This document shows positions 1-6,060 of a DNA stretch of 8,576 nt, piece after piece. Position 1 is the first letter of the stretch, and the number at the start of each line of letters is the position of its first letter. Made by a program: the position numbers and the translations under genes. The notes under the pieces are model-generated. The model was not told the origin of the DNA and did no database searches. It was given only the letters and a program-made list of their open reading frames with translations. Source of the stretch: Bacteroidota bacterium (GTDB taxonomy: Bacteria > Bacteroidota > Bacteroidia > Bacteroidales > Prolixibacteraceae); contig JAUZOB010000132.1 of assembly GCA_030706665.1 (NCBI GenBank), forward strand, positions 1 to 8,576, in the 5' to 3' direction.

Positions 1-282
1 CAAAGACTACCTGAAAGTTTTTTCAGAAATATAATCACTTTGACTAAATATGGGAATCCAGGACTCGTAAAACAATATTCAATATTACCAATCATTCGTT
101 CTATATGGAATAGTTGGGATAATTTCGAAAAGTTCCTTTCTGGTTTTGACGAAAGTAATGTCAATGGGTTAAAAGAATTCAAGAACTTTTATTCACAATG
201 TATTGAGGGGGATAGAATAAAATATATTGAATTTGATTTCAAAGAAATTGATTTGTCTAATGCAATATTATTTTTAGAATAA
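1..282 (+). CDS. Unrecognised protein, 3' end only (5' truncated by window edge)
   Basis: The frame is open from base 1 to a TAA stop at 280-282, giving 94 codons with no stop, so the gene very probably begins before the window. A TTG at 40 could be read as a start, but nothing favours it over the open upstream frame. The visible part is rich in aromatic and charged residues (a Trp-Asn-Ser-Trp stretch near residue 37, several Phe/Tyr, many Lys/Glu), with no signal peptide, membrane segment or motif I can name. It looks like the soluble C-terminal end of a larger protein. G+C is about 28% by hand count, far below the glucosidase gene next to it, which may indicate recent acquisition. The stop codon lies at the foot of a strong terminator hairpin, so this is the last gene of its transcript. 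No function is proposed. Confidence 0.55.
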   Translation, partial: QRLPESFFRNIITLTKYGNPGLVKQYSILPIIRSIWNSWDNFEKFLSGFDESNVNGLKEFKNFYSQCIEGDRIKYIEFDFKEIDLSNAILFLE

Positions 283-326
283 AAAGTCAATCGTAAAATA
301 ATTTTTTATTATACGATTGACTTTTT
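281..326 (+). terminator. Long hairpin terminator after the left-edge gene
   Basis: Arms 281-295 and 312-326 are perfect 15-bp complements. After one A-A mismatch (296/311) the pairing continues through 301/306 around a four-base T loop. The left arm starts with five A and the right arm ends with five T, so the helix has the A-tract/T-tract form of an intrinsic terminator and could work in both directions. It starts within the TAA stop of the upstream gene. The next gene on either side is on the + strand, so its main role should be ending the upstream transcript before the glucosidase gene. Confidence 0.85.
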
Positions 327-411
327 AATTCCATTTATGTGTTGACTATCTCCTTTAAAAACAAAGATTGAGGTAAAGTCTGATTATCGTCGCTAATATT
401 ATCTAAATCTG

Positions 412-419
412 TATCTTTG
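412..419 (+). promoter_or_regulatory. Bacteroidota -7 promoter element for the GH3 gene
   Basis: TATCTTTG fits the Bacteroidota -7 consensus TAnnTTTG exactly. It would place transcription start near 424-426 and leave a leader of about 35 bases before the ATG at 460. No convincing -33 TTG/TTTG is seen 19-21 bases upstream, so the call rests on the -7 element and position. The leader is A-rich with no Shine-Dalgarno sequence, as is usual in this phylum. Confidence 0.5.
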
Positions 420-459
420 ATTCTGACCATATAATTAAAGTTCTTAAAAACTAAACCAC

Positions 460-2661
460 ATGAAAAAAAGTCCATTGTTTTTGTTTTTAATTTTATTGCT
501 TCAGGTCTCATATGCCGGGAATATTCCAAAACCTTTATATAAGGATTCCAAGGCTCCGGTTGAATCACGAGTGAAAGATTTGGTGTCGAGAATGAATCTG
601 GAAGAGAAGATCCTTCAGCTTAATCAGTATATTTTCGGGGAAAATGACAATGTAAATAACATTGGTGAAACCGTCAAAACAATGCCGTCGGGTATCGGTT
701 CATTAATCTTTTTTGGGTCAGATCCGGCTGTGCGTAATCAGATTCAGAAATATGCCATGGAGAAGTCGCGCCTGGGAATTCCTATTCTTTTTGGGAATGA
801 TGTTATTCATGGCTTTCGTACTGTTTATCCCATATCTATAGGACAGGCATGTTCCTGGAATCCGGATCTGGTATCAAAGGCTTGTACTATGGCTGCTAAA
901 GAGACTAAACTATCCGGCATCGATTGGACATTTTCGCCTATGATCGATGTTGCCCGAGATGCACGGTGGGGACGTGTTTCCGAGGGATACGGCGAAGATC
1001 CGTATGCGAATGCTGTTTTTGGTGTTGCTTCTGTCAAAGGCTATCAGGGCAATAAATTATCTGATCCCTATTCAATAGCAGCTTGTCTAAAGCATTATGT
1101 CGGTTATGGCGAATCAGAAGGGGGACGCGACTATCACTATTCTGATATATCCAGACAATCATTATGGGAAACTTACATGGTTCCATACGAAGCATGTGTA
1201 AAGGCCGGAGCGGCTACTTTGATGAGTGCCTTCAATGATATTAGCGGAGTTCCGGCATCGGCCAATCATTATACGTTAACCGAGATACTTAAAAAACGAT
1301 GGAAGCATGACGGCTTTGTCGTTTCTGACTGGGATGCTGTTTCTCAGTTGATTAACCAGGGAGTGGCAGCAGATCGAAAAGAGGCTGCTTTGAAAGCTTT
1401 TAAAGCAGGTGTCGAGATGGATATGAAAGATAATGTCTATTTGGAAAATCTGCCTACATTGCTTGCTGAAAAGAAAATAACGATGGCAGAAATTGATGAA
1501 GCCGTAGGTCGTATTCTTCGGGTTAAATTCAGATTAGGATTGTTTGACCATCCATATACTCCTGTCGTGGCTGAATCTGAAAGGTATCTTCAACCGGAAA
1601 GCAAAGCAATTGCGGGGAAGTTGGCAGCCGAATCAATGGTTCTTCTTAAAAACAATGGGAAAACGTTGCCACTGTCTTCTTCTGTCAAACAGATTGCGTT
1701 GATTGGCCCAATGATTAATGATAAGATTAATATTCTTGGCTCATGGGCTCATCATGGTAAGATCGAAAATGTTGAAACTATTTCAGAAGGTCTTCGAAGT
1801 GAATTCGGGAATTCCTGTGTGTTGAATTATGCAAAAGGATGTGACCTTGAGGGAAATGATGAATCCGGATTCGATGAAGCTGTTGCTGTGGCTCAGAAAT
1901 CGGATGTAGTGATCGTTTGTTTAGGTGAAAAGAGAGAGTGGAGTGGAGAGAACGCTTCACGTTCTACGCTTGCTCTACCTGCTATTCAGGAGAAGTTAGT
2001 ACAAACGCTCAAGAATACAGGGAAGCCTGTTGTATTGATACTTTCCAATGGACGTCCTCTCGAGCTGGTTCGCCTGGAGCCATTAGCCGATGCTATTGTA
2101 GAAATCTGGCAGCCGGGTATAGCCGGAGGTTCTGCACTCGCAGGTATTTTATCCGGACGAATCAATCCATCCGGTAGACTTCCGATTACCTTCCCTTTGA
2201 CAACAGGACAAATTCCGATTTACTACAATATGCGTCAAAGTTCCCGTCCTGGGTTGGGCATCTATCAGGATATCCCGACAGAGCCTTTGTATTGGTTCGG
2301 CTATGGTTTGAGTTACACAACTTTTTCTTACGGCACTCCGAAGCTTTCTGCAACAAAGATTAAAAAGACAGAGAAGCTGATTGCTGAGGTTGAAGTAAAC
2401 AATACCGGTTTGGTCTCTGGTGCTGAAACAGTCTTCTGGTATATTTCGGATCCGGCATGTTCAATTTCCCGTCCGATGAAGGAGTTGAAATATTTTGAGA
2501 AGAAAGAAATAGCGTCAGGAGCAAAGACCGTTTATCGATTTGAAATCAATCCGATGCGTGATCTTAGTTATACTGATGCAAATGGGAAACGTTTCCTTGA
2601 AGCCGGCGATTATTATGTGATTGTGAATAATCAAAGAGTAAAATTCAAGATTGAAGAGTAA
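460..2661 (+). CDS. bglX: Secreted glycoside hydrolase family 3 beta-glucosidase (BglX type)
   Basis: This 733-residue protein starts with a signal peptide (KK, then a Leu/Phe-rich core to about residue 17, likely cleaved after SYA at 17-19). There is no lipobox Cys, so it should be a soluble periplasmic or secreted enzyme. The order is the classic GH3 one: a (beta/alpha)8 domain to about 360, with KH at 211-212 and SDW at 289-291, where D290 is the expected nucleophile. An alpha/beta sandwich follows (about 390-590) with SGENASR at 495-501, where E497 is the likely acid/base. A fibronectin-III-like C-terminal domain (about 640-733) ends it. GH3 enzymes of this type release non-reducing terminal beta-linked glucose by a retaining mechanism; the exact substrate (gluco-oligosaccharides or another sugar such as xylose) cannot be read from sequence. 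The length is normal for BglX. No SusC/SusD or sugar regulator is adjacent, so this looks like a stand-alone gene. Confidence 0.93.
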   Translation: MKKSPLFLFLILLLQVSYAGNIPKPLYKDSKAPVESRVKDLVSRMNLEEKILQLNQYIFGENDNVNNIGETVKTMPSGIGSLIFFGSDPAVRNQIQKYAMEKSRLGIPILFGNDVIHGFRTVYPISIGQACSWNPDLVSKACTMAAKETKLSGIDWTFSPMIDVARDARWGRVSEGYGEDPYANAVFGVASVKGYQGNKLSDPYSIAACLKHYVGYGESEGGRDYHYSDISRQSLWETYMVPYEACVKAGAATLMSAFNDISGVPASANHYTLTEILKKRWKHDGFVVSDWDAVSQLINQGVAADRKEAALKAFKAGVEMDMKDNVYLENLPTLLAEKKITMAEIDEAVGRILRVKFRLGLFDHPYTPVVAESERYLQPESKAIAGKLAAESMVLLKNNGKTLPLSSSVKQIALIGPMINDKINILGSWAHHGKIENVETISEGLRSEFGNSCVLNYAKGCDLEGNDESGFDEAVAVAQKSDVVIVCLGEKREWSGENASRSTLALPAIQEKLVQTLKNTGKPVVLILSNGRPLELVRLEPLADAIVEIWQPGIAGGSALAGILSGRINPSGRLPITFPLTTGQIPIYYNMRQSSRPGLGIYQDIPTEPLYWFGYGLSYTTFSYGTPKLSATKIKKTEKLIAEVEVNNTGLVSGAETVFWYISDPACSISRPMKELKYFEKKEIASGAKTVYRFEINPMRDLSYTDANGKRFLEAGDYYVIVNNQRVKFKIEE

Positions 2662-2736
2662 GGATCCCTGTTATTTTATCTCCTGGATTGATGTGATTTT
2701 TTTGTCAAGCCCCGAGAACAGAGCCTGTCTATGAGG

Positions 2737-2770
2737 ATACGCATGCCAGGAACGTAACTGGCATGCGTAT
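2737..2770. repeat. Perfect 13-bp inverted repeat between convergent genes (possible terminator)
   Basis: Arms 2737-2749 and 2758-2770 are exact 13-base complements around an eight-base loop. Each arm holds the self-complementary hexamer GCATGC. A further four pairs (2723-2726 with 2771-2774) could extend it across a ten-base one-sided bulge. It sits 76 bases past the glucosidase stop and six bases past the stop of the convergent reductase gene, where a shared terminator is expected. Neither strand has a T-run directly after the stem, so it is not a textbook intrinsic terminator. It may be an RNA 3'-end stabiliser or a protein site instead. Confidence 0.6.
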
Positions 2771-2776
2771 AGGCAA

Positions 2777-3448
2777 CTAAAATGCTTCTTTGATAATTGA
2801 TTTTTCATCTACATGCAAATGAGCTAATTGCTTTTCTATTGCATCCATCATTGGAGGAGGCCCGCATACGTATACATATGTTGCAGGGTCGTTAATGTGT
2901 TCTTTGAGAAAACCTTCGGTGATTTGTCCGTGTGTATACCCTTCTGCTTTTTCATCGGATAAAATGTTGATGAAATTATTACCTAATAATTTTTTTAATT
3001 CCTGTTTCAGAATGATGTCGGCTTCTGTTTTATTGGCAAAGAGAAGCTTGTTATTGCCTATTTCATTTTTCGACTGAAGATATCTGAAGATGGAAATAAA
3101 AGGAGTGATACCTGCACCTCCGGCAATAAATAAGCCCTCACCTTTATAAGCGATTGCGCCAAAGACATCGTGCAGAATCAACTCATCATTATTTTTAAGT
3201 TGCAGAAGTTCATTCGTAACACCATTGTGCGAAGGATATGTTTTAATGATAAATTCAAGGTCATTGTTATCGGGAAGGCAAGTAAATGTAAAAGGCCTTT
3301 TTTTATCCTCCCAACCATTTTTGTTTATGGAAACATCGGTGGCTTGTCCGGGATCGAAATTGTACTGTTGAGGTTTTTCAGTAACAATTTGCAGTACATC
3401 ATGAGTGATGTGTTTAATTGATTTTATTTTAACAAGATGTTGTTTCAT
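2777..3448 (-). CDS. FAD-binding ferredoxin/flavodoxin-NADP reductase-like oxidoreductase
   Basis: This is a 223-residue soluble flavoprotein of the ferredoxin-NADP reductase superfamily. An N-terminal FAD-binding beta barrel carries RPFTFT at 51-56, the Arg-x-x-Ser/Thr-type flavin motif. The NAD(P)-binding half has GGAGITP at 110-116 and CGPPPM at 195-200, and the chain ends on Phe. No Cys cluster for a 2Fe-2S domain is present, so it must pass electrons between NAD(P)H and a separate partner or small molecule. I start it at the ATG at 3448 because the family normally opens with a short segment before the first barrel strand; an in-frame ATG at 3478 would add ten residues. With either start it overlaps the end of the upstream dehydratase gene (stop at 3429), by 20 or 50 bases, implying one transcript and coupled translation. 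G+C is about 35%, lower than the flanking genes. The physiological partner is unknown. Confidence 0.82.
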   Translation of the reverse strand: MKQHLVKIKSIKHITHDVLQIVTEKPQQYNFDPGQATDVSINKNGWEDKKRPFTFTCLPDNNDLEFIIKTYPSHNGVTNELLQLKNNDELILHDVFGAIAYKGEGLFIAGGAGITPFISIFRYLQSKNEIGNNKLLFANKTEADIILKQELKKLLGNNFINILSDEKAEGYTHGQITEGFLKEHINDPATYVYVCGPPPMMDAIEKQLAHLHVDEKSIIKEAF

Positions 3449-3743
3449 CGCAGATGTAATTTTTGTATAATCTGTCAATTGTATTTGCTAAATCAAAATC
3501 CAGTTGAGTTACACCGTTGGCTTCATGAGTTGTTAAAACTATACTTACTTTAATATATGAATTACTCCAATCCGGATGATGATTCATTTTCTCAGCCACA
3601 AGGGCAATTGCAGTCATAAATGAGAAGGCTTCAACAAAAGTTTTGAATTTAAAATCTCTTTTAATTGTATTTTTTTCAAACCCCCATTCTTTTAAATGAA
3701 GTGCCAGAAATTTTGCAATTTCTTGTTCTGATAATGCTTCCAT
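3429..3743 (-). CDS. 4a-hydroxytetrahydrobiopterin dehydratase (pterin-4a-carbinolamine dehydratase)
   Basis: At 104 residues this is the usual size for pterin-4a-carbinolamine dehydratase (PCD/DCoH, PhhB in some bacteria). The family signature is clear: EKMNHHPDW at 51-59 with the catalytic His pair, Tyr at 63, then a V-x(3)-L-x-THEANGVT block ending at 79 and an Asp/Ala-Asn helix at 82-87. The enzyme dehydrates 4a-hydroxytetrahydropterin formed by aromatic amino acid hydroxylases; some bacterial homologues have instead been linked to molybdopterin metabolism. No phenylalanine hydroxylase or molybdenum gene is in this window, so its client is open. It is the first gene of a two-gene transcript, overlapping the reductase downstream. 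No TAnnTTTG promoter is evident on the minus strand in the 290 bases upstream. G+C is about 32%, low for the window. Confidence 0.9.
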   Translation of the reverse strand: MEALSEQEIAKFLALHLKEWGFEKNTIKRDFKFKTFVEAFSFMTAIALVAEKMNHHPDWSNSYIKVSIVLTTHEANGVTQLDFDLANTIDRLYKNYICDETTSC

Positions 3744-4035
3744 GGTTTAATTTTTTAAATCGTTTCCTCATCCTTGGTACAACTGAGGATGGCAAAAGCA
3801 ATTCAATTTTTATAATCATTGAACAATCAAGAAATTGAGTTTGTTCACAATACAGGGTGAAAGCTTTTTATCTGAAGAGAAATGCCAGTTGTTATTGTTT
3901 CAATGGTGATACATTCTATTTTTACACTATTGCCAATTGTGTGAGTTATCACATAATTGGCAATAAATGTGTGAACCTAACACTTCCTTTTTATCTCATC
4001 TGGATTTGTTACCATAAAGACAGATGCATATCTCT
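3744..4035. other. Intergenic stretch with a large palindrome, no supported gene
   Basis: This 292-base gap lies between the queA-like stop and the dehydratase start, both on the minus strand. It is AT-rich. Its main content is the palindrome at 3921-3975, listed separately. A short minus-strand hairpin overlaps the queA-like stop at 4034-4050 (seven pairs, loop of three) without a T-tail. I see no tRNA, recognisable riboswitch or credible ORF. The dehydratase promoter should lie here but is not recognisable. Confidence 0.6.
3921..3975. repeat. Extended imperfect palindrome, 17-bp core stem
   Basis: The core arms 3928-3944 and 3949-3965 pair over 17 positions around a four-base loop (GTTA). 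The single irregularity is a G-T pair when read on the + strand, so the folded RNA would be stronger from + than from -. After a three-base bulge (3966-3968) pairing resumes for seven more positions, 3921-3927 with 3969-3975. The centre reads TGTGA-N4-TCACA. It could be an RNA hairpin closing the msrA-queA transcript, an operator for a dimeric regulator of the dehydratase operon, or a dispersed palindromic repeat. No T-run follows it on the minus strand; the + strand has five T at 3987-3991. Confidence 0.7.
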
Positions 4036-5265
4036 CTATTTCAAATAGAGGTTGCTGTCGCCATAGCTTAAGAAACGATAACCGTCAGTAAGGGCATGTG
4101 TGTAAATTTCCTTCCATTTATCTCCCAGAAAAGCGGAAATTAGAAGCAGAAGGGTACTTTGCGGTTGATGAAAATTGGTTACCATCCCGTTTATGATCCG
4201 GTATTGATAGCCCGGAAGAATGATAATGCGTGTTGAGGAGCTGATTGCATGCATCTGGTGGTGATCCATGTATTTCAGAAGCGCTTTCAGTGAATCTGTA
4301 GCGGGAGTTTGTTCCGGCATTTCATAGGGCTCCCATTGTTCGACTAAAAGCTTATGCTCCGGAATGTTTTTGTCATGCATTACTTTTATTCCCATCCAGT
4401 AAAGACTTTCAAGCGTACGGATTGAGGTAGTACCTACGGCAATGATATTGTCGATCTTTTGAATTACTTTTTCGATGAATTCCCGGGTCACCAGGATGTG
4501 TTCGGTGTGCATTTCATGGTCGATTACATGCTCCGATTTTACCGGTTTAAAGGTGCCGGCTCCAACATGAAGGGTTAGTTCTGCCCGTTCAATATTTTTT
4601 GATTTCAGCGATTGAAAGACTCTGTCCGTAAAATGAAGTCCTGCGGTTGGTGCAGCAACAGAACCCTGAATGCGTGAGTAGATTGTTTGATAACGATCGA
4701 GATCGGATTCTTCTGTCTCCCTGTTTAAATAGGGTGGGATAGGAATGATGCCGGCATGTTCAAGTACTTCGGCAAACGATACTCCTCCATCCCAACTGAA
4801 ACGGATCAGAGGGGTCGTATCGTCCGATTCTACCTGTTCGGCAGTCAGGTTCACCAGTGTAGATTGACATTGGATTTGTTTGTGTAGTGGTCCTGATTTC
4901 CATTTTTTCAAATTTCCAATCAGGCACTTCCATACTACTGTCTTGGTTTGTGCAAAAGATACTGCATAATCTTCCGGCTCATGAGGATCAAGACAAAAGA
5001 GTTCGATTTTGGCACCGGTACTTTTGAAGAAATGAATTCTTGCCCGGATTACACGTGTATTGTTGAAAACCAATAGTGAATTTTCCGGCAGGTAGTCAGT
5101 GATGGAACGAAACTGTGCGTCGGTGATCTGTCCCTCTTTATAGACCAAAAGCTTCGACAAGTCTCTTTCTGCCAGCGGGTATTTTGCAATTCGCTCATCC
5201 GGCAGTTCATAATTAAATTCACTTATTTTTATCGCTTCGTACGCTTTTGGAACAGTCCCGATCAT
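4036..5265 (-). CDS. queA: QueA-family S-adenosylmethionine:tRNA ribosyltransferase-isomerase, long form
   Basis: QueA transfers and isomerises the ribosyl part of SAM onto 7-aminomethyl-7-deazaguanine at tRNA position 34, making epoxyqueuosine in the cytoplasm. With the ATG at 5265 the protein has 409 residues. Family blocks are VFNNTRVIRARI (66-77), GSVAAPTAGLHFT (201-213), HVGAGTFKPV (233-242), the HEMHTEH block (250-256), VGTTSIRTLES (277-287), NFHQPQSTL (364-372) and YRFLSYGD (396-403). E. coli QueA is about 356 residues; most of the excess lies between the LES block and the IIILPGY block (roughly 294-346). The frame also allows a GTG start at 5316 (426 residues), but those 17 extra residues precede the family's usual N-terminus and contain a consensus -7 element, so I prefer the ATG. 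It follows msrA by 61 bases. As a divergent long form it could be a paralogue with altered specificity. Confidence 0.88.
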   Translation of the reverse strand: MIGTVPKAYEAIKISEFNYELPDERIAKYPLAERDLSKLLVYKEGQITDAQFRSITDYLPENSLLVFNNTRVIRARIHFFKSTGAKIELFCLDPHEPEDYAVSFAQTKTVVWKCLIGNLKKWKSGPLHKQIQCQSTLVNLTAEQVESDDTTPLIRFSWDGGVSFAEVLEHAGIIPIPPYLNRETEESDLDRYQTIYSRIQGSVAAPTAGLHFTDRVFQSLKSKNIERAELTLHVGAGTFKPVKSEHVIDHEMHTEHILVTREFIEKVIQKIDNIIAVGTTSIRTLESLYWMGIKVMHDKNIPEHKLLVEQWEPYEMPEQTPATDSLKALLKYMDHHQMHAISSSTRIIILPGYQYRIINGMVTNFHQPQSTLLLLISAFLGDKWKEIYTHALTDGYRFLSYGDSNLYLK

Positions 5266-5282
5266 CTCTCTGATTTTTCGGG

Positions 5283-5290
5283 CAAAGTTA
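5283..5290 (-). promoter_or_regulatory. Bacteroidota -7 promoter element for the queA-like gene
   Basis: On the minus strand this reads TAACTTTG, an exact TAnnTTTG match, ending 17 bases before the preferred ATG at 5265. It predicts a transcript start near 5277 and a leader of about a dozen bases, the same geometry as the promoter at 6037-6044. It lies inside the reading frame if the GTG at 5316 were used, which is the main argument for the shorter start. No clear -33 element is seen upstream. Confidence 0.5.
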
Positions 5291-5326
5291 TAAAAAACTG
5301 AATATTTTGGTTCCACGATATTTTTT

Positions 5327-5965
5327 CTAATTCTTAAGGAGCGCTTTAAAGTGTTCCCTGAATTTTTGAAGTTTCGGATTGATTACAATTTGACAATAAG
5401 GCTGCTTGGGATTTCTAATAAAGTAGTCGTGATGATAACTTTCTGCCGGGTAGAACTTTCGAAATGGAACGATTTGAGTGACGATGGGATTCGACCATAC
5501 TTTACTCATTTCGATCTCTTTTTTTGACTCTTCGGAAATCTTCCTTTGTTCTTCGCTCTGATAAAAGATTACGGAACGGTATTGTGTTCCATGGTCGGCT
5601 CCCTGACGGTTTAGAGTAGTCGGATCGTGAATTAGCCAGAACACTTCAAGGAGTTGTTTGTACGATATAATCTGCGGATCAAAAGTGATACGGACAACTT
5701 CAGCGTGACCGGTAGTTCCGGTACAGACTTCTTCGTAAGTCGGGTTATCGGTTGTTCCTCCCGAATAGCCGGGTTCTGCTTTTATGACTCCTTTCAGACT
5801 GTTGAATATGGCTTCCGAGCACCAGAAGCACCCTGTGCCCAAAGTTGCAGTTTCCATTTGTTTCTTTTCCTTTCCAATACTGCTTTGAATGAAAATGAGA
5901 AGTACACCTGTTACGGTTAACAGCCCGATTAGGACTTGGATCCGGTGTTTGAAAATTCTCATCAT
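5327..5965 (-). CDS. msrA: Peptide-methionine (S)-S-oxide reductase with N-terminal membrane anchor or signal
   Basis: MsrA reduces methionine-S-sulfoxide in proteins back to methionine. The signature GCFWC is at 45-49, making C46 the catalytic Cys. The conserved GYSGG follows at 66-70, the GHAEVV block at 86-91, the HDPTT block at 113-117 and the DHGTQYRS block at 124-131. C49 and C191 are candidate resolving cysteines. Unusually for a plain MsrA, the domain is preceded by a basic start and one hydrophobic helix (about residues 9-29), so it should be exported or tethered with its catalytic domain outside the cytoplasm. Starting at the ATG at 5857 (M37) would give a cytosolic form, but the open, well-formed signal-like segment favours the long start at 5965. 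The length is 212 residues. It is the upstream gene of an msrA-queA pair and is divergent from the Smr gene, 95 bases away. No promoter was identified on its own side. Confidence 0.92.
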   Translation of the reverse strand: MMRIFKHRIQVLIGLLTVTGVLLIFIQSSIGKEKKQMETATLGTGCFWCSEAIFNSLKGVIKAEPGYSGGTTDNPTYEEVCTGTTGHAEVVRITFDPQIISYKQLLEVFWLIHDPTTLNRQGADHGTQYRSVIFYQSEEQRKISEESKKEIEMSKVWSNPIVTQIVPFRKFYPAESYHHDYFIRNPKQPYCQIVINPKLQKFREHFKALLKN

Positions 5966-6013
5966 GACGTTGTTATTTTATGCATCAAAACAATTCATCG
6001 TTTAAAATGTTTC

Positions 6014-6044
6014 GTTGATAGTTCAAATGGATAAGCTAACTTTG
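6014..6044 (+). promoter_or_regulatory. Complete Bacteroidota promoter (-33 and -7) for the DUF2027-Smr gene
   Basis: TAACTTTG at 6037-6044 is an exact TAnnTTTG -7 element. GTTG at 6014-6017 supplies a -33 TTG exactly 19 bases upstream, the expected spacing for the primary sigma factor of this phylum. The transcript should begin about 6049-6051, leaving a short leader of about ten bases before the ATG at 6061. This is the best-formed promoter in the window. Confidence 0.75.
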
Positions 6045-6060
6045 CAGAAAACGAAGTAAA

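Noticed and set aside
335..568. Minus-strand frame overlapping the glucosidase promoter and signal peptide
   Set aside because: It lies across a well-supported gene start on the other strand and encodes nothing recognisable.
460..2661. Polysaccharide utilisation locus around the GH3 enzyme
   Set aside because: There is no SusC/SusD pair, sulfatase, other glycosidase or sensor gene on either side within the window.
2777..3743. Dehydratase and reductase as a single frameshifted fusion gene
   Set aside because: Each has a complete domain of normal family length with its own start and stop; the overlap is ordinary for coupled genes.
3769..3791. Ten-pair hairpin upstream of the dehydratase gene, considered as a leader regulatory element
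   Set aside because: Two of the pairs are G-T on the + strand and become mismatches in the minus-strand transcript, leaving a weak stem of six plus two pairs.
3940..3953. TGTGA-N4-TCACA as a Crp-type binding site
   Set aside because: Crp sites have a six-base spacer and this has four; the half-sites are better explained as the tip of the longer palindrome.
3857..4048. A 63-codon + strand reading frame in the intergenic gap
   Set aside because: It spans both the palindrome and the end of the queA-like gene on the other strand, is rich in Cys/Tyr/Phe in no ordered pattern, and has no promoter. It reads as chance.
4034..4050. Seven-pair hairpin overlapping the stop of the queA-like gene, considered as its terminator
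   Set aside because: The stem is short and A/T-rich, lies partly inside the coding sequence and has no T-tail on the minus strand.
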